DNA from: Zhengitettix transpicula
Taxonomy: Eukaryota; Arthropoda; Insecta; Orthoptera; Tetrigidae
Assembly (NCBI GenBank): GCA_037074705.1
Contig: CM073591.1
Span: forward strand, 89,074,032 to 89,138,031
Direction: 5' to 3'
Length of the DNA stretch: 64,000 nt
The notes beneath the pieces were generated by a model, which saw only the letters and a program-made list of their open reading frames with translations, was not told where the DNA came from and ran no database searches. Shown here in pieces: positions 33,993 to 45,310 of the stretch (the stretch's first letter is position 1; each line of letters opens with the position of its first letter). The position numbers and the translations under genes are program-made.

Positions 33993-34837
33993 TTAAATTC
34001 TTTACAATTTCCCAAAGAACTCTGCTTGAGTCATATAAGCATACGTCTACCGATGTGTAAGACTACTTCTTCTTGCACAAACACACACACACATATAGGT
34101 AAATTACATTCCCAAGAATATTTGTTTAATTCGAGTTAAATAATGCCTATAGGATAAAGAGATGGAAAGAAGATACAGTTAACTAGTCCAATTCACTATA
34201 GTGTTTCATAAAACCCTGACGACACTCGTCATCACTAACAGCGTTCCCACTCTGCTCATGTCTCGCCATAACATCCGGACGCACTATACTTATCTAATAA
34301 ATTAATATAAATTTTTTAATGAAATCGATATGAGTATTCTACTGAAAGTCTTCGAGAATAAAATGGATTAAAAGCGTTATTCTATTTTCCTGTAGGCTTA
34401 TGTTTTAATTTAGTTGAATGGAATTAATCTAAGTACAAAATATTTTGGCTAATTTTAACAGCGCAGAGAAGTTATAAGTTATAAAAGTATGGATGTAATT
34501 AAACAAGTAATCGTAGAACAGAATGTCGCAAAGTTACAGTCACGGTGTCGGCCATTTGGGTTATTACGAAAGACATCCAAGTCATTTTCAGCTGCAATTT
34601 ACTATGAGTACGAAATACCATCAAATTGATTGTCGAAGTTGGTCGATGATTGCCGAAAGGTGACCGATAGTTTGTTCTGTAAATTGAAATTGATTATTTG
34701 TAGGGAAAAGCAGAGAGAAAATGATTAGAAACCACATTTATGTGGGAACTTCTTTTTGATGTTAAAATAGATAAAAAAGCATTGTTTTATATACGATTTG
34801 TACCAATTATCGCCACTCGAAGAGGTAAATTATACAT
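33993..34837. other. AT-rich stretch with a short (CA)n run
   Basis: (CA)n occupies about 34079-34094. No other feature was recognised. Confidence 0.4.
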
Positions 34838-34868
34838 GAGGGTAATCCACAATAGCATAGGAAGGGAA
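34838..34868 (-). repeat. Very short fragment of family A (A8)
   Basis: TACATGAGGGTAATCCACAA followed by TAGCATAGGAAGGGA joins two parts of the family 3' block with the middle deleted. It falls inside the unrecognised ORF 34740-34931, which argues against that ORF being a gene. Confidence 0.55.
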
Positions 34869-35471
34869 CGCATTGATAAGTGCTTATTGTTAGTATTTCT
34901 TTGTTATCCTAACAATTTTTTTGTATTTTGATTGGGATTTTCTCAAAATGGACAACACTGTTTTATTACCAGTAATTTTTCTAATAAGTTACAATTAGGA
35001 AAATCAGCATTGCATTCAAGGTCGAACAATATTGTTAGGCGTAGTATGTATTATTATACATAGAGATTATTATTTATGAGTTTTAATTTTTGTTCAACAT
35101 GATAAAGAAACAGTATTTCAAAATGGAGCGAGATACAGATGCCGTTTTAGAGATGCTGATGAATGGGGATGTGTCAATTTCCATTTATCGACTGATGAAG
35201 GAACAGTTCCTATTGTATAGTCTTCCTGTGCTTCAAGGAAACATATAGTGAGAATAGGGGATGTCAAAATTCACAAGGAAGAAACCAATGACCAGATAAT
35301 GCCAAAAAAAATGAAAGTTATATATGTAATGACAATGACAACAATAATATTTATATTAAAGAAATTGATTTGGTTATTAACATTGAAACTAGTCGTATAA
35401 AATACATTTCATCAGAAAAAAAGGACATCAAGTGACGTCATCGCCTAATTTCTTTATTGGACTCATATTCT
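34869..35471. other. AT-rich stretch; possible piggyBac N-terminal remnant and a CRE octamer
   Basis: About 35120-35190 reads MERDTDAVLEMLMNGDVS in one frame, reminiscent of the acidic N-terminus of piggyBac-type transposases, but too short to be sure. TGACGTCA is at 35433-35440. Confidence 0.25.
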
Positions 35472-35846
35472 AAATGGGAGCCACATATTGAAGACAGGGA
35501 GTTAATTCTCCAATACAGTTGGATTGCATACAAAACAGGTGCCAAAGGAATTTGCCAACCATTCCTACATTTTCGTATGAGGTTAGCTGATGTTCTGCTG
35601 AGAGGGAAGGTGATCCCAAATTAAAAGAGAGGTCGACCATCTGCCAATTCTCCTCATATTCCTCTTCAAAATCGATTAGAAGAAAATAGGCCGCCTGAAG
35701 AGATTCATTATGATGGAGCACAACACTTGCCACTTCATGAAAATGCTGTACTGCATAGTAAGTGCAAATTTACAAAATGCAAGGTATATTCAAAGATAAA
35801 ATGGGAAACGTGTGATGAAAATCTTGTGTTCGTCAAAGGAAATTAA
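35472..35846 (+). pseudogene. piggyBac-like transposase C-terminal relic
   Basis: Reading one frame, the segment gives SWIAYKTGAKG, FRMRLADVLLRG, then one in-frame TAA (35622-35624), then KRGRPSANSPHIP, RLEENRPPEE and a Cys-rich end, KCKFTKCKVYS...WETCDENLVFVKGN, stopping at TAA (35844-35846). The order Leu-rich helix, KRGRPS linker, RPPE and a terminal Cys cluster is that of piggyBac-type (PGBD) transposases, where the Cys cluster binds the element's ends. The catalytic DDE part is absent. There is no ATG near the start, and the frame ends normally. The opposite-strand ORF at 35470-35733 is its shadow. Family assignment is by pattern memory. Confidence 0.6.
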
Positions 35847-36234
35847 CTAATTCCGTACATTTCATTTAAATAAAAAAATTATGGAAATAATATAACACAT
35901 TTATTGTAAACTAATAACCACGATGAATTTTATACTTATTGATGATTAAAAGAGTGATAATTAAAGAGAACTAAGTAAAAATATTTTTTTGTCTACTACG
36001 ATTTCAGTGTTGATTGAGACCCTATCTACACAATAGCGTACAGAGTATATTTTGAAAACGGATGAATATATTTGAATTTGAACGAATATTTCTTCTAGAG
36101 TCTTAAAAAAACAACTAAGAGCGTTGGAGCATTAAAAATTATTTTCTTCCCCCAGAAAAAAAATTCAGGTCTGAAACGGTTAAATAATGTTCGGTAAAAA
36201 ACCTGATATTTCCGACCCACTTGCTCGAAGAAAA
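35847..36234. other. AT-rich stretch, nothing recognised
   Basis: No coding or repeat feature was identified. Confidence 0.4.
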
Positions 36235-36515
36235 ATAACGCGAAACAACCGAGTTTGGTGTCAAATCGAGGGTTATAGAAGTCAATGAATTTTAAAACAT
36301 TCTAAAACGGCCATTTTTAGCTTCGAATATTTAGTTATCTGTATGAGATTAATAGGTTCTTCTTCAGATTTTTTAGTGTATAATTTCAACCCCTTAAACC
36401 ATGGAAAGTCAGCACCACTAAGGGAGAGGGTGAAGGGGCGTTACATAAAATAAACGCGAACAACCGAGATTCGTGTCGAATCCAGGGTTATAGATATCAA
36501 TGAGTTTAATTCTGA
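36235..36515. repeat. Two diverged copies of a repeat about 214 bp apart
   Basis: ACGCGAAACAACCGAGTTTG then GGTTATAGAAGTCAATGAAT (about 36238-36290) is repeated as ACGCGAACAACCGAGATTCG then GGTTATAGATATCAATGAGT (about 36453-36506). The intervening DNA includes ACCATGGAAAGTCAGCACCA. This looks like two units of an old tandem array or transposon subrepeat. Confidence 0.5.
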
Positions 36516-37539
36516 CATTCACTGTGCCAGTTACCTTATAGTTCAGCCTCAAGATGTGGGGTCAGGGGAGAATGTTAGACACCTTTATTTTATGTAGTAG
36601 GAGAGTTTCCAAATAAAGTCAGTTATCGTCGTGGTTTATTTGGAACTAGATGCCGAGGGTTTAGGTCGGGGAGGGGAATGTAAATAGGTAAATTTTACAA
36701 ACATGGGTGCTATTTGGTATTTATGTTAAATGAAATGTTTACCAAGAGGTTAGTGTCGAATAAATTCCTACTCTGGGTTAATTTGAATAAATTCCCGGAA
36801 AACGCCGTCACTCAGCTAGTAGGTACATAAAAACGTTTAAAAATGGTAATTAATGCTTTGTTATTAAGAATCAAACACATTATGAATTACTAGCTTCTCA
36901 GATTGAGTACAATTAAAAAACTGTACCCGTCTTTCAAAAGTCTAAACGATTAATTAAATAATAAATTATCAATGGATCTAGTAACAAAGTATTGTCCTTT
37001 AGCTGAAACAGTTCTTGTCACTCAAAAGATTGACCAGTCAATCCAATCTTCTTATGAAGGTATCTTATTCACTGAAATTATTAAGTTTCTATCCAGGTAA
37101 TGAACAAAATTAATAAAGATTAATTAATTATTAGTTTTCTTAGAATTTTCTCCTGTGCTTTACACTTAACTAGCAGAAAATATATACAGGTGTACAATAA
37201 TATTAGTAAAATAAGTCTAAAATTATGAAAGCATATACAATGAAATAGCACTTTCTTCAGACTAGGCTATGAATGACAACTTACTGTCCAGTCATAAAAA
37301 ATATTGGATGTTACCCTCATTCACCTGACAGGTCATCCTACGTAATCTTAAACTATCAGAATAAATTATTCTGATAACTGGAAGTTTTCAGGGGTTCATT
37401 TTATAAAACTTTCTACTACCTGACTGCATGTCTTGGTAGGTGAAAGAAACAAAATGAGTGCGTTATGTTCTTTAACATGATGAATTTATTTTATCTTGAG
37501 TTCCGTGTAGACAAAATATATTTTTTTTCTTGATAGCTG
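36516..37539. other. AT-rich stretch, nothing recognised
   Basis: No coding or repeat feature was identified. Confidence 0.4.
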
Positions 37540-37935
37540 TGTTTAGTGGGAAGCCGTGTTTTATCTCGCGGGTCCCTGCCGCATGCATTATTTTCGTGTT
37601 AATGTGGAGAGGGCCGTAGCAGGAATCCCTGAGAGATCCGTAATGGGCAGGAGTAGCGCGGCGCCGACGCGACGTCCAATTACAGACGTTGGGAGTGGAA
37701 AGAAGCTGGCGTCTCTCGCTTTGATCGGCAACGCCTCGTTATCCGTGAGAGGCAGAGCCATCTGCATGCAGAGTCACACACGCAGCCTTTCTCGAGAGGG
37801 CAGCACTCTACCCAGAGCGACAGCTTCAAAGCAGCCTCTCAATAACTCCATAATTACGACCACTTCGGCCTCTAAGTAGCGCGGTTAATTTTCTCAAGTG
37901 CTCGTACGCGTCGCCCGGCACCCGGCTATAAAAAG
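37540..37935. promoter_or_regulatory. CpG-rich island ending in a TATA-like box
   Basis: A strongly GC- and CpG-rich block (GGCGCCGACGCGACG near 37660) in AT-rich surroundings. It ends CGTCGCCCGGCACCCGGCTA then TATAAAAAG at about 37926-37934. The arrangement fits a promoter reading rightward, but no transcript or ORF was recognised downstream before the LINE relic. The 107-codon ORF at 37556-37879 shows no protein motif and probably reflects GC content. Confidence 0.3.
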
Positions 37936-38039
37936 CAAACAATGCCAGATAGGACCTCTATTCTTCCTCCTAGGAATAGTTAAACAACTACTTCTGCCTT
38001 CTTCTTAGCACAGTCACAGTAAATATTACTTTCCTTTTA

Positions 38040-39979
38040 TTGGCATCGATGATGTCTAGTGTTCGCATCTGAAAATAAAATAGCAATTAATTACATCATA
38101 CCTAAGTTAAACAGATTAACAAAAACCATAATTCATGCGTCACTCCAGGAATTATTAAATCTGGCAACAAGCTTAGCTGTCTCCATTTTAACTCATCACC
38201 AATATTCTTGTTTTAGCACATGACAAAATGCAAACGTATCTACAAAAAATATTTCAAAACCACAAAAAATACGTCGAAATGAATATCCTACATGGAACGT
38301 CATACATGATTTTACAGAAATTTTTAATGAAAACTATCCTTCAATATCACTTCTCCACGAAGGACATGTTTTAGCGATAGAGAAACTGCATTCAAATTTA
38401 ACTCGCATTTGTTTAAAATTTCACAAACAATTTAATATAAGCAATTACTACGATCTTCAGGGATGAAGCCTGCGAGAGGATTTCTCGCAGGTGAACCTTC
38501 CCAGAGAGCTCTTGCGGGGGCTACCTTTGGGGATGCTCTCACATCTCTCTGGTTTTTTGAACTAAGGTTCCCACATGCCGAGGCACCTCGGTCTGTTTTG
38601 AGAGGTGTATGTTCCGGGGTCGCAGACCTTGGGCATACGGCAAGAGTTGTCCGCTATTCCTATTGGAATAGTCGGCCAGCTGCCTCCTAAACAGGCCAAG
38701 GCATGGCGAGGGGTAAGCTGCGTCCCCACAGCAAACTCCTCTCCCGCCATCGGAAGGGCGTGGGACAAGTACCAAATGCCCGACCTACCCGATGCAGGTT
38801 TTTCTAGGGTTTTCCCTGCATTTCTTTAGGCGAATGCCGGGTAGGATCCTTAAACCATAGCCCGGGGGCCCTAGTTAACCCTTGGCTACCTTCCTCTACC
38901 CTTCCGAATCCCCCCTTTCTAATCCCTTCCTATACTATTAAAGGGGAGTTGCCCAATGTGGATCACCCTCATGTAGACTGTTGCCCTAAAAAAAAAAACG
39001 GTCTTCAGGACAACATCTATTTTCTTGGACACTGTTACGTTAAATTAAACATAATCAGAAATAAAATTAAATATTCCGCATCAGTTGGTACAACGACATC
39101 AGTTGAAAATTTAAATCAATTATCAGAGGCAGAAGCGTGATTAATACGGTTTTTCAAAATCTCAAAATATCAGAAAAACGTCTAATTTAATATCAAAATC
39201 AAAGCTTTATGAAAGCGTAGTTAGTAATGTTATAGAAGATTTTAAGAAAAATAACCCTGCTATCTCATTACTCTACGAAGGACAAGTCGATACCGACATT
39301 TTAGCTGCTTCCAAATTGAAGTATTATTTTCTAAATGTCCACAAACAATTTAATCAAAATAAGTCAGTCATCTGAACGCAATTAACACAATATATTCCGT
39401 AACATGTCTACGGAAAAAAGGTATTTTCTTAGATCCTGTTACGTTAAATAAAATTAATATAAGAAATAACATAAAACTTACGCTTCAGTTGATATCTTCG
39501 GCATCATCAGCAAAATCACGGAGGCCATTGCTTTGCCAATGGAAATCGTAATTAATGCTTGTTTTAATGATCTCATTTTTATAAAAATTCGTCGAAATTA
39601 ATATCCAAATCGGATAATAAAATCAAACCTACACGGGACGTCATACATGATATTATACGAAATTTTGAGAACAAAATCCTTCTCCACTAAGGACAAGTTT
39701 ATAACGACAGTAAATCTGTTACAAAATTTTGTAAAAATTCACAAACAATTTAATAACAATAAGTCACTTGCTCTAATTTACAACGATCTCTTGCGTAGGT
39801 TGTCCACCAAAACACCCAAATAAAATTTTATTAAACCCCGTTCCCTTAAACTAAATAAATGGCATAATAATTAACATGAAATATTCTGCTCCAGTCGATC
39901 CGTATATACGGCATCGACAGGAAAATTATGAAGCAATGACCAGAGAAAGTTGCGGTGCGAATGCAAATAATAATTAATA
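38040..39979 (+). repeat. Tandemly repeated pre-RT segment of a non-LTR retrotransposon
   Basis: Four diverged units of about 400 bp follow each other: about 38040-39000 (interrupted by family A copy A9), 39001-39405, 39406-39807 and 39808-39979 (running into the RT). Each carries the same landmarks where preserved: ACGTCATACATGAT, CTCCACGAAGGACA or CTCTACGAAGGACA, CACAAACAATTTAAT, and a segment translating to FLDPVTLNKIN-like sequence followed by YSASV. In intact LINEs this region occurs once between endonuclease and reverse transcriptase. All units contain stops and frameshifts. Confidence 0.65.
38450..39009 (+). mobile_element. Family A retroelement, copy A9, with 12-bp target duplication
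   Basis: The target ACGATCTTCAGG (38450-38461) is repeated as ACGGTCTTCAGG (38998-39009), one mismatch. Between them are 536 bp ending in CCCTAAAAAAAAAA. The 5' head has one palindromic monomer (CCTGCGAGAGGATTTCTCGC) and a second hairpin CCAGAGAG (38501-38508) with CTCTCTGG (38545-38552). It interrupts the pre-RT repeat of the LINE relic, so it is younger than that element. Confidence 0.92.
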
Positions 39980-41215
39980 CCCGTTGTTCCAAGTGTACTT
40001 TTCTGGATCCACTTAAATTCGCTAAAGTAAATCCGCTCTTTAAGACTGGTTTACGTTCTGAAATATCTAATTAGACCAACTTCACTACACCCAATCTTTT
40101 CTAAAATAAAAGGAAAAGATCAGCAGACACGACTGGTAAATTTTATGGAAATGCATTCTATTATCGACTCTGCAGAGTATAAATTTCTCAAAGACGTGCG
40201 AATTTTTACGTCATACAGAACTTACACGATAAAAAATAATTAAAGAGACGGGTATAATCGCAGATTTGTCAAAAGCGTTTGACTTAGTACATATATAGTG
40301 TTTATAAATAAAAACAAATTGTAGAGTATCAGGGGAAAAGCTTTCCCACTCCGCCATTCGTATTTAACTAATAGAAACAGAGTCAAAACGATAAAATTCC
40401 ATATCAGTTAATATCTTGTGAGTTACGAACGGAATCAATTCTCGACTCTCTTCTTTTTATTATCTTAGCTTCCTGGTTATATTCGTCCCATAAAATCTAC
40501 GTTGTACGTGGATGACCCAAACGTCGTCTTCGATACGGTTATAAACGTTCTCGCTGTGAAAAGAAAACGTTTTAACAAATTTGGAATACTTGATATTGAA
40601 AAAACTAAATTAGTCCAATTTTCAGCATCTACTAATGTTTATAACGAACATAAAGCAGATTTGTGCATGACGCGCTATTCCTCGTCCTCCATGTTGATTA
40701 TAATATTCGACCAACTTTCCGACAAACGTAGCTCTGCGTGCTACTCTTTAAAATTATTAATGCAGCATGTCGACCTCAAAACCGCAAAAATGGTCTGTTA
40801 TGCTTATTTGGACTCCAATATGTGATACGGAATAACTAGTTGGCGTTAATCTTCTCGTAATATTCGAACTTAAAAACAGAATTATATTGATATTATGCGA
40901 CAAAGACTGCAGAGAACACCGCAAACCTCTTTCTTTATGCGTTTCCGTGTCTACAAGCTAGAAATTCGAAAATGAGTGAGACGTAATATTACCCTATTCC
41001 TAACCATAGGCGAATAAGAACAAAAAACAAGCAACCGCTTAATACTGAGATCAGATAAACATCATTTTTCACCTGTAAGAAATAAAGCTTATAACAGTCT
41101 ATCGGAAGGTATATAAGAAATCTGAACAATATCAACCAGAATACCACAGTGTGTGAAAAGCTTCAGCTACACTGCGCTTATTACTCTGTTCGTGGACTGG
41201 TTAATCAATCTGTAA
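39980..41215 (+). pseudogene. Reverse transcriptase of a non-LTR retrotransposon, heavily degraded
   Basis: RT landmarks occur in order across several frames: LKFAKVNPLFKTG (about 40010), DLSKAFDLV (about 40262, RT motif with first catalytic Asp), a GxPQGS-like region near 40430, YVDDPNVVFD (about 40502, the catalytic YxDD box) and EKTKLVQFSA (about 40600). Then come RSSACYSLKLL and VDLKTAKMVCYAYLDS. This pattern is characteristic of CR1/Jockey-group RTs. The ORF 40502-40825 is the best preserved part. The C-terminal part to 41215 retains NKAYNSLSEGI-like sequence with stops. It cannot encode a working protein. Confidence 0.85.
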
Positions 41216-41264
41216 CTAATTAAACACCACTTTATTGAATAGTGTTGAATCGGTGTTGCATATC

Positions 41265-41456
41265 CTATAATGGGTTTCAGCTCTGGTTGCAGCGAATGAG
41301 AGCAGAGGATTAGACGAATATGTCACATCGTCAACAATGAATGCGAAAACCCTTACTGCGTGGACAATAATATGTGACAACGTCGCACGAATATGATTCT
41401 ACGGCACAAGGAAGTGCTTCAAAGCCAAAACGGCTCCCATTTGAAAATAACTATAG
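41265..41456 (-). mobile_element. Family C MITE-like repeat, copy C3
   Basis: Inverse orientation. Right end GGCTCCCATTTGAAAATAAC then TATAG; left end CTATAATGGGTTTCAG. Internal GCACAAGGAAGTGCTTCAAA corresponds to the CTCTTCCTTGTGCC block of C1 and C2. It follows directly on the LINE relic. Confidence 0.65.
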
Positions 41457-42344
41457 AAATTTAGAGCCTCCCGTATTTTATATTGTATTATTAACTGCAA
41501 AATGGGTTAGATCCCTATGGCAGCTTTGTCGACAACTATATCATCAAAACAATAATAATAAAACATAGACATGTTTTCTTTTGTTTCAGAATATTGTTTA
41601 TCATCCATTGACGATGCCTGCGGTCACCCAATTTCGTCCATGTTCACATATATATGCTGTTATTTGTGACGTTTAGTGCTAATTCATAAGTTTACGTTAT
41701 TTTACAAACATTTTCATTAACATTTGCATCTTATTTCATCATTTACTAGCATATATTATATAATTTCTATTTTTTTGTATTTTCTTTTATGTGCAGATTT
41801 TTGTAGTGTTCTCAATCACGTATTTTTTGTTTTTATATTGGTATTTTGAATTGCCTTATTCCCTCAGTAGAGGTCTAATAGATTCAATACATAAATCTAA
41901 ATCTAACCGTCGTGACGTCCCGGAAAAGTGTAGGATTCGTAATGGGTAAGCTAGGTTTGATTCTCCGTGCCGCGTCTCTTATCAAATACACAATAGTCTA
42001 CTAGTACACTTTCCTTCTTTATTAAAAAAACAACCAGAATCGACGAAGCACCTAAAAACCATTGGGAAGTTCACTAAATATCTTGCTCTGATTGTAATTC
42101 CTGCTACATTGAGCAAACGAAACGATCACTTAATACCCGAATCAAACACAGTCAATTCTAAAACTGCATTTAATTGGCAAAATATTAAGGTTTTTATATA
42201 TTGACAACAGGTACTATTCCAGAATTATATAAGAAATAAATATAATTGTTATATCAGTAATTCTTCATATTAAATCTAAGATAACTGTAATTAACCTAAA
42301 AATTGATACTTTGAAATTGGTTGCTTTGTTTGTGCGGTGCGCCA
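41457..42344. other. AT-rich stretch; weak tRNA-like words
   Basis: AGGTTTGATTCTCC near 41952 resembles a degenerate B-box, but no A-box or cloverleaf was found. Confidence 0.3.
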
Positions 42345-42465
42345 ATCTTACGGCTCTTCCTTTACTCGAATTGCCTGAGGAAAGCAACAAGGGCTTCAGG
42401 AACGTTGTGTGGTATTTAATTTAATACTTATTTAGGTCTGTTAATTGGCTAATTATGTCAACTAA
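42345..42465. mobile_element. Family D foldback repeat, isolated arm D4
   Basis: AGGAACGTTGTGTGGTATTT, then AGGTCTGTTAATTGGCTAAT match the right arm of D3 and D2 with substitutions. The preceding CCTGAGGAAAGCAACAAGGG corresponds to the CCTGAAGAGAGGAAGAAGG word on the complementary strand of D3. Confidence 0.5.
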
Positions 42466-43499
42466 TTTAACAGGATCCTCAGTCGGTATAACAATCGAAT
42501 TGATACTAAAGTGAATAATTACTTTCGTTTGCTGACATATTTGCTCCCCCTGCTGAAATATGCCTGTTAGTTTGTAGTATTACGTTTGTGTTTGTATTCA
42601 CTTTTCAATATGTGACCGTACGTCGTAGCGCTCGCACAGGCGTAGCCCTTTTTCTCGTTTAGTCAAGTGTCTCCAAATTAACATATACGTCTTTTGTCTC
42701 TACGCAACCAAAACAACTTTGTTACATGGTACAACACAGTCCTAATCACAATATTTACATGTGTTGTTATACATTCTACACTGCATTCTCCATTTCCTCC
42801 ATTCTTTCTTACTACGATAAGGCTGTATTATATTCCATTCGTAGCCTCATAAATATTTTTTGGTATTCTATGAATATAACATTGGAACTTAATGGCTTTA
42901 CTTGCAAGACCATTTACAAAATTGGATCATTTGTCCCTTTTAATTGTATCGATTCCAATGAAACTAACGTTTCATGTAAGAAGTGTTTCAAAATCTTTCG
43001 ATAATCTTATATACAATCGGTACAAGCTACAAAATATTTCCGTTTAGTTGCGTTCTATGCATTATTTTGAGTTATATATTAGAATTTTTTTAAGAGAATG
43101 CACGAAGATTCAGAAACTATACGAAGCGAAACTGTCGCTCAACGCGTTTGACAAGGGTAAAACACATGAAAATTGATTTAATTATCAAATAGAATTATTA
43201 CATTGTAATGTATTCCTCGTTGCCTTTATAAAGTGGATCTGACGATGTCATGCGGTTTTTTCACTTCAGCATTTTCACTGATGACTTCTCGTGTTTTTCT
43301 GTCGTTACCAAAAACAGAAACGTAAATAATGACTTAACATTGTCTAAGAATTTAATTGGCATTGTCATTTTAATTTTTAATAATTTTAGTCACATTTCAA
43401 TATAATACGGTCGAATCTGTGACTTTGGTTGAATCATTGGCACATCATGGTCAGGGTCCAATTTCCTTGCGCTCATTTAAAAAGATTTTCGTATTTTAA
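42466..43499. other. AT-rich stretch, no gene recognised
   Basis: ORF 42726-43004 (92 aa) contains no recognisable domain. Confidence 0.3.
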
Positions 43500-43600
43500 A
43501 ATTTATTATTAATTCCTTTAGTCCTCAGAAGAGTACATAGGATACGTCATTATATAATATTGGAAGAAAAGGATAAAATATTATAGTTACAAAGTATAAA
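43500..43600 (-). repeat. Degraded retroelement 3' tail, copy 2
   Basis: TTATTATTAATTCCTTTAGT, CCTCAGAAGAGTACATAGGA and TACGTCATTATATAATATTG match the block at 11078-11180 in the same orientation. Confidence 0.45.
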
Positions 43601-43699
43601 AAACAGACATTGTGCTTTTAAAAAAAATATATATAATTAAAAGCAACGTTAAAGATACTAATATAACAGTAATTAAAGAAATTATAACTATATTAATCT

Positions 43700-43808
43700 T
43701 CAATTTTCATTCGGCGGAGTTTACAACAGTAAATATTACTTCGACTCCCGTCGAACATGAAAAAGAAAATAAGTCGGCAGTTCAAGTCTCCAAGAAAGGA
43801 GGGAGACG
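43700..43808 (+). CDS. Weak candidate internal exon, unrecognised
   Basis: Within the ORF 43612-43842 the segment ending GGGAGACGTAAGTTG has a consensus splice donor (GTAAGT at about 43809). An acceptor-like TTTACAACAG lies at about 43719-43728. Between them the frame reads ITSTPVEHEKENKSAVQVSK, hydrophilic and unlike the T-rich chance ORFs nearby. No domain is recognised. Splice words occur by chance, so this is only a pointer. Confidence 0.15.
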
Positions 43809-43842
43809 TAAGTTGATTTACTGGTGTGGAGCTACGAGGTAG

Positions 43843-44577
43843 AGGAAAATATAACAGGCTGAGAAATTATGATTTAATAACGCGATATATTTATGAGACG
43901 GAAGACTGACTCCTAATATAAAGAAGAACTAATTGAATTGTGCGTAGCGTGACTTTCAACAGGAAACAAACGTATCTACTTCTAGATCTACTCGATTCAG
44001 ACCGAGGTTAGAGACGGGCTGTCCAAGGAAATAAATGTTTTCAAATTATATGCAGTCCTAGGAATCAAAAATGCTAGGTATAGGTATCAGTTTATTGCAA
44101 TGATTTTAAATAATCTTAAAAATATTCTAAGTGCTTACTAAAAATACCACGATATAACAAGACTAATAAAGTTGAAATTCGTCTTAATGCGAACATTGCA
44201 TTTCTTGTAAGTGAACATATTTCATACAGAGTGTGTAATTAAAGTGAAGGAAACGAATATCTTGCAAGATACACTTCTGATGAAAAATCAGAAAAAAAGC
44301 GTGTTGAATATTATTTGTATGTATCTTAAACTGGCAACAAATGCAGGAATTCATTTTTAATAATAAAAACACAGAATTTTTAAAGCCAATTTTTCGAGTT
44401 TTTTTTATTCGATACTGATGGCACTTTATTCGTCAATTAATGGTGCACGGGACGAACGCCTTCAAACGAGAATAACTTGAGGAATGTTTGAAAGGAAAAT
44501 CCCAAAATGGGTATTGAGTGATGAAAATATATTAAATTATTTATAGAAATAATAAACAAATTATATGCTCTTTTTTT
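43843..44577. other. AT-rich stretch, nothing recognised
   Basis: No coding or repeat feature was identified. Confidence 0.4.
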
Positions 44578-44923
44578 TAGAGTAACGGGCTACATGAGGG
44601 TAATCCACGGTGTGGCAACTCCCCTTTAATAGCACAGGAATTTGAAAATGGGGATGTGGAAGGGTAGAGGAAGGTGGCCAAAGGTCGGGCTGTAGGTACT
44701 TGTCCCTCGCCTTTCCGATTGCAGGAGAGGGGTTTGATGAGGGGACGCAGCATTCCCATCTTCGTGCCTCGACCAGTTCAGGAGGCAGCTAGGCGACTGT
44801 TCCAATGGGAATAGCGGACAACTGTTACGGTATGCCCAAGGTGCGACCCCGGAAGCACCTCTCAAAACAGGCCGAGGTTCCTCAGCTTGTGGGAACCCTA
44901 GTTCAAAAATACCAGAGAGAAGT
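44578..44923 (-). mobile_element. Family A retroelement, copy A10
   Basis: The + strand starts with a T run (inverse poly-A) and AGAGTAACGGGCTACATGAG, then the inverse family sequence up to GGAACCCTAGTTCAAAAATA and CCAGAGAG at the truncated 5' end. Part of the middle (the GGGCCCTAGTTAACC block) is deleted. Confidence 0.8.
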
Positions 44924-45224
44924 GATTTTTTTAAAAAGAATTTTCTTTCTGTTAAAATGGGAATTTTCCGTCATTCAACAAATTGATTTTAATCAAAATT
45001 CTATTTACTGAGGTATTCTGTTTCTCCGAACTCTTTTATAAGGAATACATATTGAGATGAATATAAATTTATTACTTGTTATAAAATTATATTCTTGCCG
45101 ACTAAGAGGGCAATGTAAACAATAATGCTTGTAACAAATATTAGGTCCTGAAATATAAACTTTTAAGTTTGGTACATACGTCGGGTGAAGTGGAGAAGGT
45201 AATACAACTGTAAATGTGTCAGTA
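44924..45224. other. AT-rich stretch, nothing recognised
   Basis: No coding or repeat feature was identified. Confidence 0.4.
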
Positions 45225-45310
45225 TGAATGAGTTAGCCATCAAGTCAGAACTTTCCTTGGTTCGAATCCCGCAATGGATGTTGTGTGCGTGAGTTTTCAC
45301 TCCTACAAAT
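45225..45310 (+). repeat. Possible tRNA-derived SINE head
   Basis: The B-box GGTTCGAATCC at 45259-45269 is preceded by GAGTTAGCCATCAAGTCAGA, a weak A-box region, and followed by GTTGTGTGCGTGAGTTTTCA. No cloverleaf was found and no second copy was seen in the window. Confidence 0.3.

Noticed and set aside
37556..37879. 107-codon ORF in the CpG-rich block
   Set aside because: Amino-acid content follows GC content and no domain or splice context supports it.
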